Positions 9,749 through 19,191 are shown, numbered from the stretch's first letter. The stretch is DNA of 64,000 bases from Alphaproteobacteria bacterium (GCA_019245415.1 JAFARO010000004.1:1054001-1118000), one strand, 5' to 3'. A program made the numbers and translations. The notes: a model not told the origin generated them from the letters alone.

Positions 9749-10123
9749 ATGAGCGAAGTCCGTTACACCAAGGAACATGAATGGGTCCGCGTCGAGAGCG
9801 GCGAAGCGACCGTCGGCATCACCCAATACGCCGCCGAACAATTGGGCGACGTGGTCTTCGTCGAGCTGCCCGAGGCCGGACGCAAGGTAGGCGCCGGCGG
9901 CGAAGCGGCCGTGGTCGAAAGCGTCAAGGCGGCGAGCGAAGTCTATGCGCCGGTGAGCGGCGAGGTGACCGCTTCGAACGCGGCGCTGAGTGACGATCCC
10001 GCCAAGGTCAATGCCGATCCGGAAGGCGCGGGATGGTTCTTCAAGGTCAAGCTCTCCGATGCGGGCGAAGTGGCGAAGCTGATGACGCGGGCGCAATACG
10101 ACGAGTTCGTGAAGGGGCTGTAG
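9749..10123 (+). CDS. gcvH: Glycine cleavage system H protein
   Basis: GcvH is the lipoyl carrier that shuttles the aminomethyl group between the P, T and L proteins. It has 124 residues; the lipoylated lysine is Lys60 in [17 protein letters not shown]. The start has a GGGGAA ribosome site. It is followed by a palindromic repeat, then gcvPA. No L protein (lipoamide dehydrogenase) is present in the window; it is normally shared with other dehydrogenases. Confidence 0.97.
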   Translation: MSEVRYTKEHEWVRVESGEATVGITQYAAEQLGDVVFVELPEAGRKVGAGGEAAVVESVKAASEVYAPVSGEVTASNAALSDDPAKVNADPEGAGWFFKVKLSDAGEVAKLMTRAQYDEFVKGL

Positions 10124-10214
10124 CGGCGTCGCCCTTCGAGGCGCCGCGCGTCATGCTGAGGTGCGAGCGTAAGCGAGCCTCGAAGCACGCGCGGCGCACC
10201 TCAGGGTGACGCCG
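10124..10214. repeat. Palindromic intergenic repeat (family with TCATGCTGAGGTG)
   Basis: A 91-base imperfect palindrome with matching ends CGGCGTC and GACGCCG fills nearly the whole gcvH-gcvPA spacer. It contains CTTCGAGG/CCTCGAAG and TGCTGAGGTG/CACCTCAGG inverted parts. A related copy lies at 13651-13735. It is transcribed within the operon and could stabilise or attenuate the message. Confidence 0.8.
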
Positions 10215-10229
10215 AATAGAGGAAATCAC

Positions 10230-11576
10230 ATGCGCTATCATCCACTGACTACCGAAGACCGGGCCCAGATGCTGGCCAGGATCGGCGCCAAGGACATCGA
10301 CGCGCTGTTCCGCGACGTGCCGAAGTCGGCAGTCGTGCCGCTCTCGGCTTTCGATCTGCCCGACACCAAGGGCGAGCTCGAAGTCGAGCGTCTGATGTCG
10401 CGCATGGCCGCGCGCAATTTGGCGGCGGGCAGCGTGCCGTCGTTCTGCGGCGCTGGCGCCTATCGCCATCACGTGCCGGCCGCGGTGGATCACCTCATCC
10501 AGCGCTCCGAATTCCTCACCTCCTACACGCCGTACCAGCCCGAGATCGCGCAGGGCACGTTGCAGTACCTGTTCGAGTTCCAGACCCAGGTCGCGCTCCT
10601 GGCTGGCATGGAGGTCGCCAACGCCTCGCTCTATGACGGTTCGACGGCGACGGCCGAAGCGGTGCTGATGGCGCAGCGCCTGACGCGCCGCTCCAAGGCG
10701 ATCCTTTCCGGCGGATTGCATCCGCACTATGCCGAGACCGTCGAGACCGTCGCCAATCTTTCCGGCAAGGTCGTGCGCGCGCCGGTGACGCCGGGCGCGG
10801 CCGAAGACATCGCTGAGATGATCGACAATGAAACCGCTTGCGTCGTGGTGCAGAGCCCCGACGTCTTCGGCCTGATCCGCGATTTGAAGCCCATCGCCGC
10901 CGCCGCCCACGCCAAGGGCGCGCTCCTGATTGCCGTCGTTACCGAGGCGATGTCGTTCGGCCTTCTGGAACCGCCCGGCGCGCAGGACGCCGACATCGTC
11001 GCCGCCGAGGGCCAGTCCATCGGCAACGGCCTGAACTTCGGCGGGCCGTATGTCGGGTTGTTCGCGACGCGCGAGAAGTTCATCCGCCAGATGCCTGGAC
11101 GCTTGAGCGGCGAGACTGTCGATGCGGAAGGCCGCCGCGGCTTCGTGCTCACGCTCTCCACGCGCGAGCAGCATATCCGCCGCGACAAGGCGACGAGCAA
11201 CATCTGCACCAATTCGGGGCTGTGCTGTCTCGCTTTCACCATCCATCTGTCGCTGCTCGGCGAAGAGGGCCTGACGCGGCTGGCGCGGCAGAACCATGCC
11301 CGTGCCGCGTCGTTGGCGGTGCGGCTGGCGAAAGTCCGCGGCGTGTCGCTCGTCACCGACTCCTTCTTCAACGAGTTTACCATCCGCCTCAGCAAGCCTG
11401 CGCGGTCGGTGGTCGACGCGCTGGCGGAGCGCGGCATCATCGCGGGCGTTCCCGCCTCGCGGCTGTTCCCGCACGACAAGCAGGCGCGCGACCTGCTGAT
11501 CGTCGCCGCCACCGAAACCAACACTGACGAGGACTGCGAAGCCTTCGCCAAAGGGCTTTCGGAGGTGCTGTCATGA
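10230..11576 (+). CDS. gcvPA: Glycine dehydrogenase (decarboxylating) subunit 1
   Basis: This 448-residue protein is the N-terminal half of a split P protein, the PLP-dependent enzyme that decarboxylates glycine and loads the aminomethyl group on GcvH. Characteristic segments are [46 protein letters not shown] and GGPYVGLFA. It lacks the PLP lysine, which sits in subunit 2. The ATG at 10230 has GAGGAAA just upstream; an earlier in-frame ATG lies in the repeat. It overlaps gcvPB in an ATGA junction, so equal amounts of the two subunits are expected. Confidence 0.97.
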   Translation: MRYHPLTTEDRAQMLARIGAKDIDALFRDVPKSAVVPLSAFDLPDTKGELEVERLMSRMAARNLAAGSVPSFCGAGAYRHHVPAAVDHLIQRSEFLTSYTPYQPEIAQGTLQYLFEFQTQVALLAGMEVANASLYDGSTATAEAVLMAQRLTRRSKAILSGGLHPHYAETVETVANLSGKVVRAPVTPGAAEDIAEMIDNETACVVVQSPDVFGLIRDLKPIAAAAHAKGALLIAVVTEAMSFGLLEPPGAQDADIVAAEGQSIGNGLNFGGPYVGLFATREKFIRQMPGRLSGETVDAEGRRGFVLTLSTREQHIRRDKATSNICTNSGLCCLAFTIHLSLLGEEGLTRLARQNHARAASLAVRLAKVRGVSLVTDSFFNEFTIRLSKPARSVVDALAERGIIAGVPASRLFPHDKQARDLLIVAATETNTDEDCEAFAKGLSEVLS

Positions 11577-13141
11577 CCATGAACAAACAGGGCCGCGCCA
11601 CCTCCATCGAAGCGCAAAGCGATGTCGCGCCGCCGACCATCTCCGGAGACCGCGGGCTCGATCACGAGGAGGGCCTGATCTTCGAGCTCGGCCGCCCCGG
11701 CATGACCGGCGTGGACGTGCCCGACGTGCAGATGAGCGAGGAGCGCCTGGGCGGCCAGCGCCGCAGGGGTCCAATCGGCCTGCCGGGACTCTCCGAGCCC
11801 GAAGTCGTGCGCCACTACGTGCGCCTGTCGCGCATGAATTATGCGATCGACAGCGGTCTTTATCCGCTCGGCTCCTGCACCATGAAGCACAACCCGCGCC
11901 TCAACGAGAAGATGGCGCGGCTTCCAGGCTTCGGCGACGTCCATCCGCTGCAACCGCAGCAGACCGTGCAGGGCGCCTTCCAGCTCATCGGCGAGCTGAT
12001 GCGCTGGCTCACCACCATGACCGGCATGCCGGCGGTGGCGATGTCGCCGAAAGCCGGCGCGCATGGCGAGCTCTGCGGCCTGCTCGCGATCCGCGCGGCG
12101 ATCGAAGCGCGGGGCGAGAAGCGGCCGCGCATCCTGGTGCCGGAATCGGCGCACGGCACCAACCCTGCCACCGCCGCCTTCGCCGGTTTCACCGTCGACG
12201 AAGTGCCCGCGACGAAGGACGGCCATGTCGACGCCGACGCGCTGGAGGCCAAGCTCGGCCCCGACGTCTGCGCCATCATGCTCACCAATCCGAACACCTG
12301 TGGATTGTTCGAGCCGCGCATCATCGAGATGGCGAACGCGGTGCACAAAGCCGGCGCCTATTTCTACTGCGACGGCGCCAACTTCAACGCCATTGCCGGA
12401 CGCGTGCGCCCCGGCGATCTCGGCATCGACGCGATGCACATCAACCTTCACAAGACCTTCTCGACACCGCATGGCGGCGGCGGCCCGGGCGCCGGGCCGG
12501 TGGTGCTCTCCGAGCGGCTCGCGCCCTACGCGCCGCTGCCGCTGCTCATGCATGACGGCAACGAGTTCCGCATGATCGAGCATGCGGACGAAGCCGGCGG
12601 CGGCGCCAAGCCGTTCGGGCGGATGTGCGCCTTCCACGGCCAGATGGGCATGTTCACCCGCGCGCTCGCCTATATGCTGAGCCACGGCCGCGACGGCATC
12701 CGCCAGGCGAGCGAGGACGCGGTGCTGTCGGCGAACTACATCCTGGCCTCGCTCAAGGACGTGATGAGCGCGCCGTTCGGCGAGGGGCCGTGCATGCACG
12801 AGGCGCTGTTCGACGATTCCTTCCTCGAAGGCACGGGCGTCACCACGCTCGACTTCGCCAAGGCGATGATCGACGAGGGCTATCACCCGATGACGATGTA
12901 TTTCCCGCTCGTCGTCCATGGCGCGATGCTGATCGAGCCGACGGAGTCCGAGTCCAAGGATTCGCTCGACCGCTTCATCCACGTGCTGCGCACGATGGCG
13001 CAAGAGGCCAAGGCCGGAAAGATCCAGCGCTTCGAAGGCGCGCCGCGCCTCGCGCCCCGCCGCCGCCTCGACGAGACCGCCGCCGCGCGCAAGCCGGTGC
13101 TGCGCTGGCGGCCGAAAAATCTTCCGCAGGCGGCGGAGTGA
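11573..13141 (+). CDS. gcvPB: Glycine dehydrogenase (decarboxylating) subunit 2
   Basis: This 522-residue protein is the C-terminal half of the split P protein and carries the PLP-binding lysine, Lys294, in [19 protein letters not shown]. Other family blocks are [33 protein letters not shown] and [11 protein letters not shown]. It overlaps gcvPA by four bases and shares a GTGA overlap with the following gene. A C-terminal tail of about 30 Arg/Ala-rich residues ends the protein. Confidence 0.97.
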   Translation: MTMNKQGRATSIEAQSDVAPPTISGDRGLDHEEGLIFELGRPGMTGVDVPDVQMSEERLGGQRRRGPIGLPGLSEPEVVRHYVRLSRMNYAIDSGLYPLGSCTMKHNPRLNEKMARLPGFGDVHPLQPQQTVQGAFQLIGELMRWLTTMTGMPAVAMSPKAGAHGELCGLLAIRAAIEARGEKRPRILVPESAHGTNPATAAFAGFTVDEVPATKDGHVDADALEAKLGPDVCAIMLTNPNTCGLFEPRIIEMANAVHKAGAYFYCDGANFNAIAGRVRPGDLGIDAMHINLHKTFSTPHGGGGPGAGPVVLSERLAPYAPLPLLMHDGNEFRMIEHADEAGGGAKPFGRMCAFHGQMGMFTRALAYMLSHGRDGIRQASEDAVLSANYILASLKDVMSAPFGEGPCMHEALFDDSFLEGTGVTTLDFAKAMIDEGYHPMTMYFPLVVHGAMLIEPTESESKDSLDRFIHVLRTMAQEAKAGKIQRFEGAPRLAPRRRLDETAAARKPVLRWRPKNLPQAAE

Positions 13142-13599
13142 CGGACGAGGCCGCAAATCCCTATGCGGGCTTGCGAAAGCTTGCACTCGCAACGACCCGC
13201 GCCTCGCTCCAGGCGGACCATTCCGGGTCGTGCTACGGAGTCCTGATGGAAACGGGCTATCCGCAGGGCGTGGCGACGCTGGTTTGTTTCCTTTCCGGCG
13301 AATGCAGCCTCTATTTCAGCAATGGCGGCGGAACGATCGGCGCGGGCGCACATGGCTCGGTCGCCGAAGCGGCGAAATCCTTCGTGCAGGCCTGCGACGG
13401 ATTCCTCTCGAAGATGGACCGCGCGGCCGATTGCCCGTTGCCGGCGGAAGGCCACACGATCTTCTATGCCCTGACCGACGGCGGCACGTATTGCCACTCC
13501 GCGCTGGAGCTGGATCTCGGTCACAGGCGAAGCGAGTTTTCGGAGCTGTTCTATCTGGGGCATGCGGTGATTACCCAGATCCGGCTGCTGCCGTCCTGA
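13138..13599 (+). CDS. Protein of unknown function coupled to gcvPB
   Basis: A 153-residue protein begins at a GTG overlapping the gcvPB stop (GTGA). Codon use matches the neighbouring genes and the reading frame is clean, so it looks real. Readable parts are an N-terminal helix (LRKLALATTRAS), a central GGGTIGAGAHGSVAEAAKSF that looks like a beta-turn-helix, and paired strands TIFYALTDGGTYCHSA and LFYLGHAVITQIR. There is no signal peptide or membrane segment. I do not recognise the family. Coupling to the glycine cluster suggests shared control by the riboswitch, but not a function. Confidence 0.8.
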   Translation: MTDEAANPYAGLRKLALATTRASLQADHSGSCYGVLMETGYPQGVATLVCFLSGECSLYFSNGGGTIGAGAHGSVAEAAKSFVQACDGFLSKMDRAADCPLPAEGHTIFYALTDGGTYCHSALELDLGHRRSEFSELFYLGHAVITQIRLLPS

Positions 13600-13650
13600 G
13601 CGTGCGGTTGGGATGTCTTAGAGCAAATTGGCTTTAGACGTGAACGCTTC

Positions 13651-13735
13651 GCGTCATCCTGAGGTGCCCGCCCGCGTGCTTCGAGGCTCGCTTTGCTCGC
13701 ACCTCAGCATGACGCGGGCGGGCCTCGAAGGATGG
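13651..13735. repeat. Second copy of the TCATGCTGAGGTG palindromic repeat
   Basis: GCGTCATCCTGAGGTG at the left and CACCTCAGCATGACGC on the right form an inverted pair around TGCTTCGAGGCTCGC. Sequence and layout match the element at 10124-10214, in the opposite orientation, with outer arms CCCGCC/GGCGGG instead of CGCGCGG. Confidence 0.75.
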
Positions 13736-14268
13736 CGCGAGGGTAGGGGAGTCCATGTCTTTGTGCTGGATTCCCTTCCGCCTTCGCTTTCGGCTACGGC
13801 GGACGAGTGAGAATCTCCTAGACCGGCGAAGCCAACGGCGTAGCCGGTCCCCCACGCGCTAACGCGCGCTCGCCGGGAATGACACTGAATCCCGAGTGCG
13901 CCGGAACGTCCGATGCCTTAGCTCGAAAATCGAATTCAATTCGGTCCAACAAATCGACGTGTTCACCCCTCCCTGATACACATAGCTCCGCCGTGAACGG
14001 GAGGCGGATTTTCTCGCGGTGAGGTGCACTCGGACGCGCCGAGGTTGAATGAGGCATTCCGCGCTCATTTCCTTTCGCTCGCAACTGTGGGGATTTAACG
14101 CAAATGGGATTTCGACCGTTACGGTTCAAGGGGGTGTGCGAAAAATATTTCCGTTGCCCGAAAGCGCTCCTAACGCCTTGAAGATCATAACCGAACAAAA
14201 ATGACGCGCGTCCGGATTGTGCATCGCAGCAAGCGGCAAAAATTATTTTTGCTGCCGAAAAATCCGCC
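13736..14268. other. Gene-free spacer with decayed palindromes
   Basis: No convincing gene is seen. The first part (about 13765-13880) holds GGATTCCC and GGGAATGAC ends with nested palindromes (CCGGCGAAGCC/GGCGTAGCCGG), like a repeat interrupted by another. From about 13900 to 14230 composition is lower in GC and I see nothing. At 14231-14256 an inverted repeat GCGGCAAAAAT/ATTTTTGCTGC lies 13 bases beyond the stop of the minus-strand gene and may act as a weak terminator. Confidence 0.5.
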
Positions 14269-15462
14269 TCAGCGATACCAGTCGGCACCTTCGCCGTCCT
14301 TGGCCAGGGTGCCGCTGATCGCGCCGTCGCCATGGCTGAGCAGCAGGCGCATCGACCACAGCGCAATCTCCGCTTCGCCCTTGTGATTGAACACGACGGT
14401 GCGGCGCCAGATTTCCGTCTCTTGTCCGTCGTGACGGATGACGGCCGCGAGCTGCGCCAGCCGCGGCTTCACCGCCTTCACCACGATCGCGAAGTCGAGC
14501 GGGCCCGTGTCGCCGGCTGCCGGCTGCTCGTCCAGATGGACAGCCGAGGTGTAGAGCGGGAACGAATTGAGCTTGCGGATCGGCGCGGCGAGCCAGGGCT
14601 CCCCGTCGGCGGGCTCGACTTCGTAACCGGCGTGGCGCGTCGTCAAACACCAGGTCCGCGTCACCGGGCCGTTCCTGCTGCTTTCGCTGAATGCGCCGCA
14701 CCATGTCGCCCCGGCGGGCCGCAACAGGAGCTGCGACTGCCGGCGGAATTCGGCGAGGTACATCGCCGTGCCGGCCTCGGCGGTGATCGTGACGTCGCCG
14801 TGGGAGACGGCGATGCGCTCGCGCAGCGTGGCGCTATGGACCCGTTCCGCCTTGCCGGTGACGAGATCGCCGCTCGCGAGCGGTGCCACAGTGGCCGCGA
14901 GCGATTCCGGCACGATGCGAATGCCGCCTTGGGCAAACGGTTCGTGTTCCTCGTGCGGCAGCGGCGGGAAGAGTGGGGCGCTCTCCGCCGCAATGCGCGC
15001 TGCTGGGACGGAAGCCATGAACGTCGCTTCCCAGGCGGGGCGCGCGTCGCTCGGGAGCGCGCGATAGGATTGCGCTTCCGCCTCCGTCAGGGGCAGGGCG
15101 ACGTAGCCGAGCGTGCGCAGGCAAAGCTCGGCGCCGGCGAGACGTTGTTCGCGAATCCCCTCGTCGTATTCCGCCTTGGCGATGATGACGGCGGCGATCG
15201 CCGCGCCGGCGAGGCTGGGCCCGGTGCCGTATTGGCGCTGCATCTGCTGGAACTGCCAGCCGGGGATCTCGTAGTTGCCTTTCGGTTCCACCAGCGGCAG
15301 GTCGTCCAGCGGCGCATTCTGCGCCACGATCTCGCAGCGCTCGCGATCGGCCGCGCGGCTTTCCAGCGTGGCGCCCGGCTTCAGCAGGACGGTGACGGTC
15401 TCGCCGGCGGCCGCGTTGCCGGCCGCCAGCAGCGCCGCCAGCGCGAAATGTCCCGTTTTCAT
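14269..15462 (-). CDS. Secreted protein of unknown function
   Basis: A 397-residue protein with a signal peptide (MKTGHFALAALLAAGNAAAG, cleavage near residue 20). The mature part is rich in beta-strand-like sequence (VTVLLKPGATLESR, VTITAEAGTAMYLAEF) and has a short small-residue stretch, GPSLAGAAIAAVIIAKAEYDE, that may be a membrane-associated helix. A few cysteines (CEI, LCL, WCGAF, WCL) could form periplasmic disulfides. The ATG at 15462 is preceded by GAGGGGG. It is divergent from the propeller gene at 15590 across 127 bases, so the two may share a control region. I do not recognise a family. Confidence 0.78.
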   Translation of the reverse strand: MKTGHFALAALLAAGNAAAGETVTVLLKPGATLESRAADRERCEIVAQNAPLDDLPLVEPKGNYEIPGWQFQQMQRQYGTGPSLAGAAIAAVIIAKAEYDEGIREQRLAGAELCLRTLGYVALPLTEAEAQSYRALPSDARPAWEATFMASVPAARIAAESAPLFPPLPHEEHEPFAQGGIRIVPESLAATVAPLASGDLVTGKAERVHSATLRERIAVSHGDVTITAEAGTAMYLAEFRRQSQLLLRPAGATWCGAFSESSRNGPVTRTWCLTTRHAGYEVEPADGEPWLAAPIRKLNSFPLYTSAVHLDEQPAAGDTGPLDFAIVVKAVKPRLAQLAAVIRHDGQETEIWRRTVVFNHKGEAEIALWSMRLLLSHGDGAISGTLAKDGEGADWYR

Positions 15463-15589
15463 GGCCCCCTCACGCCGCAAAGCTAGCACGGCGGCGGCGA
15501 TATATCGACGTTGCCGCGGTTTTTTTCGGGATGTCGGGAGATGGCCGGGGGCGTTAACATGGGGGAACGAATCCAAGGCGGACGCGAAT

Positions 15590-17479
15590 ATGGCCATCGG
15601 CATGCGGGTTTTGACGGTTGCGGGATTGTTGCTGGCTGCGGCCGCGGCGCAAGCCGCCGACGTCAACACTTACCACAACGACAGCTACCGCACCGGCTGG
15701 AACCCGGCGGAGAGCGTTCTCACACCTTCGGCGGTGAGGAAGGGCGCGAACGGCCGGACATTCAAGATGATCGGCTCGGTCGCGCTCGACGATCAGGCCT
15801 ATGCCCAGCCGCTGATAAAGACCGCCCAGGCGATCCAGGGGCAGGGCACGCACGACGTCGTTTATGTCGCGACCGAGAGCAACACGCTCTACGCCATCGA
15901 CGCCAATGACGGCAGCGTGCTGCTCAGCCGCAATTTCGGACCGCCTGTTCCGATAAACGCGCTGCCCGGCGGCTGCGGCAACAACGGGCCCACGATCGGC
16001 ATCGAGTCGACGCCGGTGATCGATCCGGCGACGTCGACGCTGTATCTCATCGCCTACACCTACACAAACAGCGTCCAGCAATATCATCTGCACGCCGTCG
16101 ATCTCTCGACGCTTGCCGACGTCGTGCCGGCGGTCAAGGTGACGGCGAGCGCCAAGCTCGACAATGGCATCACCTATCGCTTCAACGCCGCCGTCAGCCG
16201 CCAGCGCTCGGCGTTGCTCCTGGCAAACGGCAACGTCTATGCCGGTTTCGCCAGCTTCTGCGACGTCTCCGCCGACAAGTCGCGCGGCTGGGTGCTGGGC
16301 TGGCAGAAGGACACGCTGACGCCCATGGCGCATAACGAGTTGACCAACGTGCTCGCCAGCGCGCCGGACAATTTCTTCCTGAGCTCGGTGTGGATGTCGG
16401 GCTACGGGCTGGCGTCCAATCCCTCGACCGGGGACATCTATTTCGTCACCGGCAATTCCGATTACAGCGGCACGACGCTCGATCCGAAGAAGAACATCGC
16501 GGAGAGCGCGGTGCAGATGTCGGCAGATCTCAGCACCGTCAAGAGCCTGTTCACGCCACCCGATGCGGTCACTCTGGAGAACCAGGATACCGATTACGGC
16601 TCGGGCGGTTTCCTTCTGATCCCGCCGCAGCCGAACCAGCCCTTCGATCTCGGCGCGGCCGCGGGCAAGGACGGCAACCTCTATTTCTTCAATGCCGACA
16701 ATCTGGGCACCGGCATGTCGAACACCAATCTGGGGACGTACGGCGTCGGCAGCTGCTGGTGCGGTCAGTCCTACTACACCGCGGCCGACGGCACGGGCCG
16801 CGTGGTGACCAGCGGCGGCGACAATGCTGCCGTCTGGAAAGTGAAGAGCGGCGCGCATCCCAAGCTCGTCTCGCTCGTTGCCAGCCAGAGCATCGGCGGC
16901 AACCAGGATCCGGGCTTCTTCACCTCGATCTCGTCGAACGGCACGACCGACGGCACGGCGGTGATCTGGGCAGTGAGCCGGCCCGACGGCACGGCGCAGC
17001 ACAACGTCTCGCTCTTTGCCTTCAACGCGCGCAAGGGCAACACGCTGTTCTCGGGCCACGCGGGAACCTGGCCGAACACCGGCGGCAATTCCGACATTGT
17101 GCCGACGGTGGCGAACGGCAAGGTCTATGTCGCGACCTATAAGACGCTCGACATCTTCGGGCTCTCGTCCGCCGCGCCGGCAAAGCAGGTGGAGGCATCT
17201 TATTCGCCGTCGGCGATGCAGGTCGCGCTGCCCCCCGGCACGCATGAGATCTACGGCATCGTCAAGGCGATGAAAGCCGGCATGCTCACCGTGCAGCGCC
17301 GCGACGGCTCGCTGTTGACGGTCGATACGACTGTCGCCGAGCAGACCTGGCGCTATGCCGAGCCCGCGACCGGCAACGGCGTGATCCTGCGCGGCAGCTT
17401 CGACGCCAAGGGCGTCTTCCATGCCGACATCGTGCTGCACGCGAAGAAAGATCCCGCGATGTGGCTGGCGGATCGGTAG
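15590..17479 (+). CDS. Secreted PQQ-like beta-propeller protein
   Basis: A 629-residue protein with a signal peptide ending AAAQAAD. The body carries repeated strands of quinoprotein or pyrrolo-quinoline-quinone type propellers: VVYVATESNTLYAIDANDGS, STLYLIAYTY, DGNLYFFNAD and GKVYVATYKTLDIFGL. A C-terminal segment of about 90 residues (HEIYGIVKAMKAGMLTVQRR) looks like a separate small beta domain. No cytochrome CxxCH is present, and the catalytic residues of PQQ alcohol dehydrogenases are not evident, so it is probably a binding or scaffold propeller. An in-frame ATG at 15602 is an alternative start. Confidence 0.82.
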   Translation: MAIGMRVLTVAGLLLAAAAAQAADVNTYHNDSYRTGWNPAESVLTPSAVRKGANGRTFKMIGSVALDDQAYAQPLIKTAQAIQGQGTHDVVYVATESNTLYAIDANDGSVLLSRNFGPPVPINALPGGCGNNGPTIGIESTPVIDPATSTLYLIAYTYTNSVQQYHLHAVDLSTLADVVPAVKVTASAKLDNGITYRFNAAVSRQRSALLLANGNVYAGFASFCDVSADKSRGWVLGWQKDTLTPMAHNELTNVLASAPDNFFLSSVWMSGYGLASNPSTGDIYFVTGNSDYSGTTLDPKKNIAESAVQMSADLSTVKSLFTPPDAVTLENQDTDYGSGGFLLIPPQPNQPFDLGAAAGKDGNLYFFNADNLGTGMSNTNLGTYGVGSCWCGQSYYTAADGTGRVVTSGGDNAAVWKVKSGAHPKLVSLVASQSIGGNQDPGFFTSISSNGTTDGTAVIWAVSRPDGTAQHNVSLFAFNARKGNTLFSGHAGTWPNTGGNSDIVPTVANGKVYVATYKTLDIFGLSSAAPAKQVEASYSPSAMQVALPPGTHEIYGIVKAMKAGMLTVQRRDGSLLTVDTTVAEQTWRYAEPATGNGVILRGSFDAKGVFHADIVLHAKKDPAMWLADR

Positions 17480-17501
17480 GGGACGGCTCCATTCCCAGCG
17501 T

Positions 17502-17583
17502 TGTCATCGCCCGGCTTCTCCGGGCGACCCATTTTGTTTTTCCAGAAGAAATTGGGTCGCCCGCATGAAGCGGGCGATGACGG
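17502..17583. repeat. Palindromic repeat, GTCATCGCCCGG family, copy A
   Basis: An 82-base imperfect palindrome: GTCATCGCCCGGCTT at the left and GAAGCGGGCGATGAC at the right, with GGGCGACCCATTTT and AAATTGGGTCGCCC as inner arms. A close copy lies 0.7 kb away at 18221-18300. It sits just after the propeller gene and may act as a transcription or mRNA end point. Confidence 0.85.
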
Positions 17584-17629
17584 TTTTGTGGATAGCGAAG
17601 GGAGCAGGCGAGCGCCTGCATGCGCGCGC

Positions 17630-17664
17630 AAAAAAATCCCCGGCCGGTACATCCGCGGCCGGGG
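17630..17664 (-). terminator. Rho-independent terminator of the pentapeptide-repeat gene
   Basis: Read on the minus strand, a perfect eight-base stem CCCCGGCC/GGCCGGGG with an 11-base loop is followed by ATTTTTTT. It lies about 30 bases past the stop of the pentapeptide-repeat gene, the right place and strand to end that message. Confidence 0.85.
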
Positions 17665-17693
17665 TCAAGGTGTCGGAGGCTTCACAGGAAATC

Positions 17694-18140
17694 TTAGCGG
17701 CAGGTCCTCACCGTGAGGCCTTGCGGCAATCGGGTGTCGGCATCGCCGCAGGCGGCATCGAGTTGCGCCTGGGTCAGCCCCTTGGCGCGCGCGAGATCGG
17801 TGCCCTTGAACGAAGTGATGGTGAGCCGGGCGCCGGTGAGGTCGGCGCCGTCGAGCTTGGCGTGGCTGAGATTGGCAGCCGACAGGTCGGTGCCGCGGAA
17901 GCTCGCGCCGGAGAAATCCGCGTAGGACATGCACATCAGATGCGCGTCGGCGCGATCGAAATCGGCGCCGTGCAGGTCGCGGCCCTTGACGCAGGTGTTG
18001 CTTAGGTCGGCGCCTTCGAGCCGGCAGCCGGGGCAGTCGACGATGCCCGCATGGATGCGCGCTACTGCGGCTTGGTCCGCGCCGTCCGCGAGAGCGGGGA
18101 GCGCGAGCAGGGCGGAGAAGACAAGGGCAATGCGGAGCAC
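17694..18140 (-). CDS. Secreted pentapeptide-repeat protein
   Basis: A 148-residue protein with an N-terminal signal peptide (VLRIALVFSALLALPALADG) and a run of pentapeptide repeats of the A(D/N)LXX type: LEGADLSNT, LHGADFDRADAH, YADFSGASFRGTDLSAANLSHAKLDGADL is the general pattern, broken here into separate parts. Such repeats form a right-handed quadrilateral beta-helix. Cysteines in CPGC and near the C-terminus (AACGD, TCR) could form disulfides in the periplasm. I chose the GTG at 18140 because GGAACAGG precedes it and it starts the signal peptide; a TTG at 18182 is in frame. A strong terminator follows. Confidence 0.85.
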   Translation of the reverse strand: MLRIALVFSALLALPALADGADQAAVARIHAGIVDCPGCRLEGADLSNTCVKGRDLHGADFDRADAHLMCMSYADFSGASFRGTDLSAANLSHAKLDGADLTGARLTITSFKGTDLARAKGLTQAQLDAACGDADTRLPQGLTVRTCR

Positions 18141-18220
18141 GGGGCCTGTTCCGGATCGGGACGCGTGCGGCTCTCGTCGCAAGGGGCGTGCCGCCTTCTC
18201 TGTCCGCTCTCAACAAAACC

Positions 18221-18300
18221 GTCATTGCCCGGCTTGTCCGGGCAACCCATTTTCCAGAACAAGAAGAAATTGGGTCGCCCGCATAAAGCGGGCGATGACG
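18221..18300. repeat. Palindromic repeat, GTCATCGCCCGG family, copy B
   Basis: GTCATTGCCCGGCTTGTCC and GCGGGCGATGACG form the outer arms, GGCAACCCATTTT and AATTGGGTCGCCC the inner arms. It is nearly identical in plan to the element at 17502-17583. The two copies flank the pentapeptide-repeat gene in the same orientation. Confidence 0.85.
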
Positions 18301-18405
18301 GATTTTTTTGCAGGTGCTGCACAACGACAATCGCCGCAAGAACCGGGTCGAAACCTCGGCGCCGCGCGGGCACAACGGACGCGCAACCGCCGTGAGAGAC
18401 CTGCC

Positions 18406-18873
18406 ATGCCCTTCCGCGCCGTTGGACTTCCGCTCGCCGAATTCGCGTCCCTCTTTGCACTCGGCGACCACGCGCTGGCGGCTCAGGGGATGCGGCGGAT
18501 GACAGCGGATTCGAAGCCCGGGTTTCCCTGCCGGGTCACCCTGGAGGACGCCGAACCCGGCGAGTCGCTGATCCTCCTGACTTATCGGCACCAGCGTGCG
18601 GACACGCCCTATCGCGCTTCGGGCCCGATCTTCGTGCGTGAAAAGGCGCAGGCCCCGTTCGACGCAGTCGACACGGTGCCGGTGGTGCTGCGCGGCCGGT
18701 CGCTGTCTTTGCGCGCCTACGACGCGGCAGGCTTCATGCGCGATGCGGATGTCGTTGAAGGTGCGGCGGTGGAGGATGCCATCGCGCGCCTGTTCGCGGA
18801 CGCGGCGATCTCCTATCTCCACATCCACAACGCCAAGCGCGGCTGCTTTGCGTGCCGGGTGGAGAGGGCTTGA
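18406..18873 (+). CDS. DUF1203 family protein
   Basis: A 155-residue protein matching the DUF1203 family in length and in segments such as GFPCRVTLEDAEPGESLILL, RASGPIFVRE, VVLRGRSLSLRAYDA and AISYLHIHNAKRGCFACRVER. Function is unknown for the whole family. No signal peptide or membrane segment is seen. GAGAG precedes the ATG. A repeat element follows directly after the stop, and the next gene is convergent. Confidence 0.85.
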   Translation: MPFRAVGLPLAEFASLFALGDHALAAQGMRRMTADSKPGFPCRVTLEDAEPGESLILLTYRHQRADTPYRASGPIFVREKAQAPFDAVDTVPVVLRGRSLSLRAYDAAGFMRDADVVEGAAVEDAIARLFADAAISYLHIHNAKRGCFACRVERA

Positions 18874-18879
18874 TCTTGT

Positions 18880-18993
18880 CCTCCCCCGTTTACGGGGGAG
18901 GTGCCGAGCCGAAGGCGAGGCGGAGGGGGCCCGTGATGAACTCCCCCCTCCGGCGCTTCGCGCCACCTCCCCCGCACGCGGGGGAGGATAAGT
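18880..18993. repeat. Palindromic repeat, CCTCCCCC...GGGGGAGGATAAGT family, copy A
   Basis: CCTCCCCCGTTTACGGGGGAGG at the left is a hairpin of its own (22 bases, written here as arms CCTCCCCC and GGGGGAGG). The right part CACCTCCCCC/GGGGGAGGATAAGT repeats it. The element exactly fills the gap between the convergent DUF1203 gene and the gene downstream of nrdJ. A second copy lies at 42931-43057. Confidence 0.85.
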
Positions 18994-19179
18994 CTACCGC
19001 ACGCACCTGGCGCGCAGGTGGATGTGCTCCGTCCTGGGGACGCGGCCGCTGTTCTGGGCGAGCACGATGGCGACCTCTTCGTACTCCACATCCATGCAGG
19101 CTTCGTCGTCGAGCTCGATGGTGCAGCTCTCCACCACATGCCCGTGCCGGTCGATCACTTCGACGAGTTGTCTGGCCAT
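18994..19179 (-). CDS. Small protein of unknown function downstream of nrdJ
   Basis: A 61-residue acidic protein, 12 bases after the nrdJ stop on the same strand, with GGAGCG ahead of the ATG. It reads as two beta-strands (QLVEVIDRHGHVVESCTIEL), an acidic middle (DDEACMDVEYEEVAIVLAQ) and a basic tail ending HLRARCVR. Two cysteines are present besides the tail one. There is no signal peptide. Position suggests it is made with the ribonucleotide reductase; the family is not recognised. Confidence 0.75.
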   Translation of the reverse strand: MARQLVEVIDRHGHVVESCTIELDDEACMDVEYEEVAIVLAQNSGRVPRTEHIHLRARCVR

Positions 19180-19191
19180 TGCATACGCTCC

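Noticed and set aside
13818-14366. Minus-strand open frame of about 180 codons
   Set aside because: Its residues show no family pattern, it crosses repeat sequence and runs into the 5' part of a better gene on the same strand in another frame.
8033-18302. CRISPR-like repeats
   Set aside because: The repeats are palindromic, of different families and not regularly spaced; no cas gene is present.
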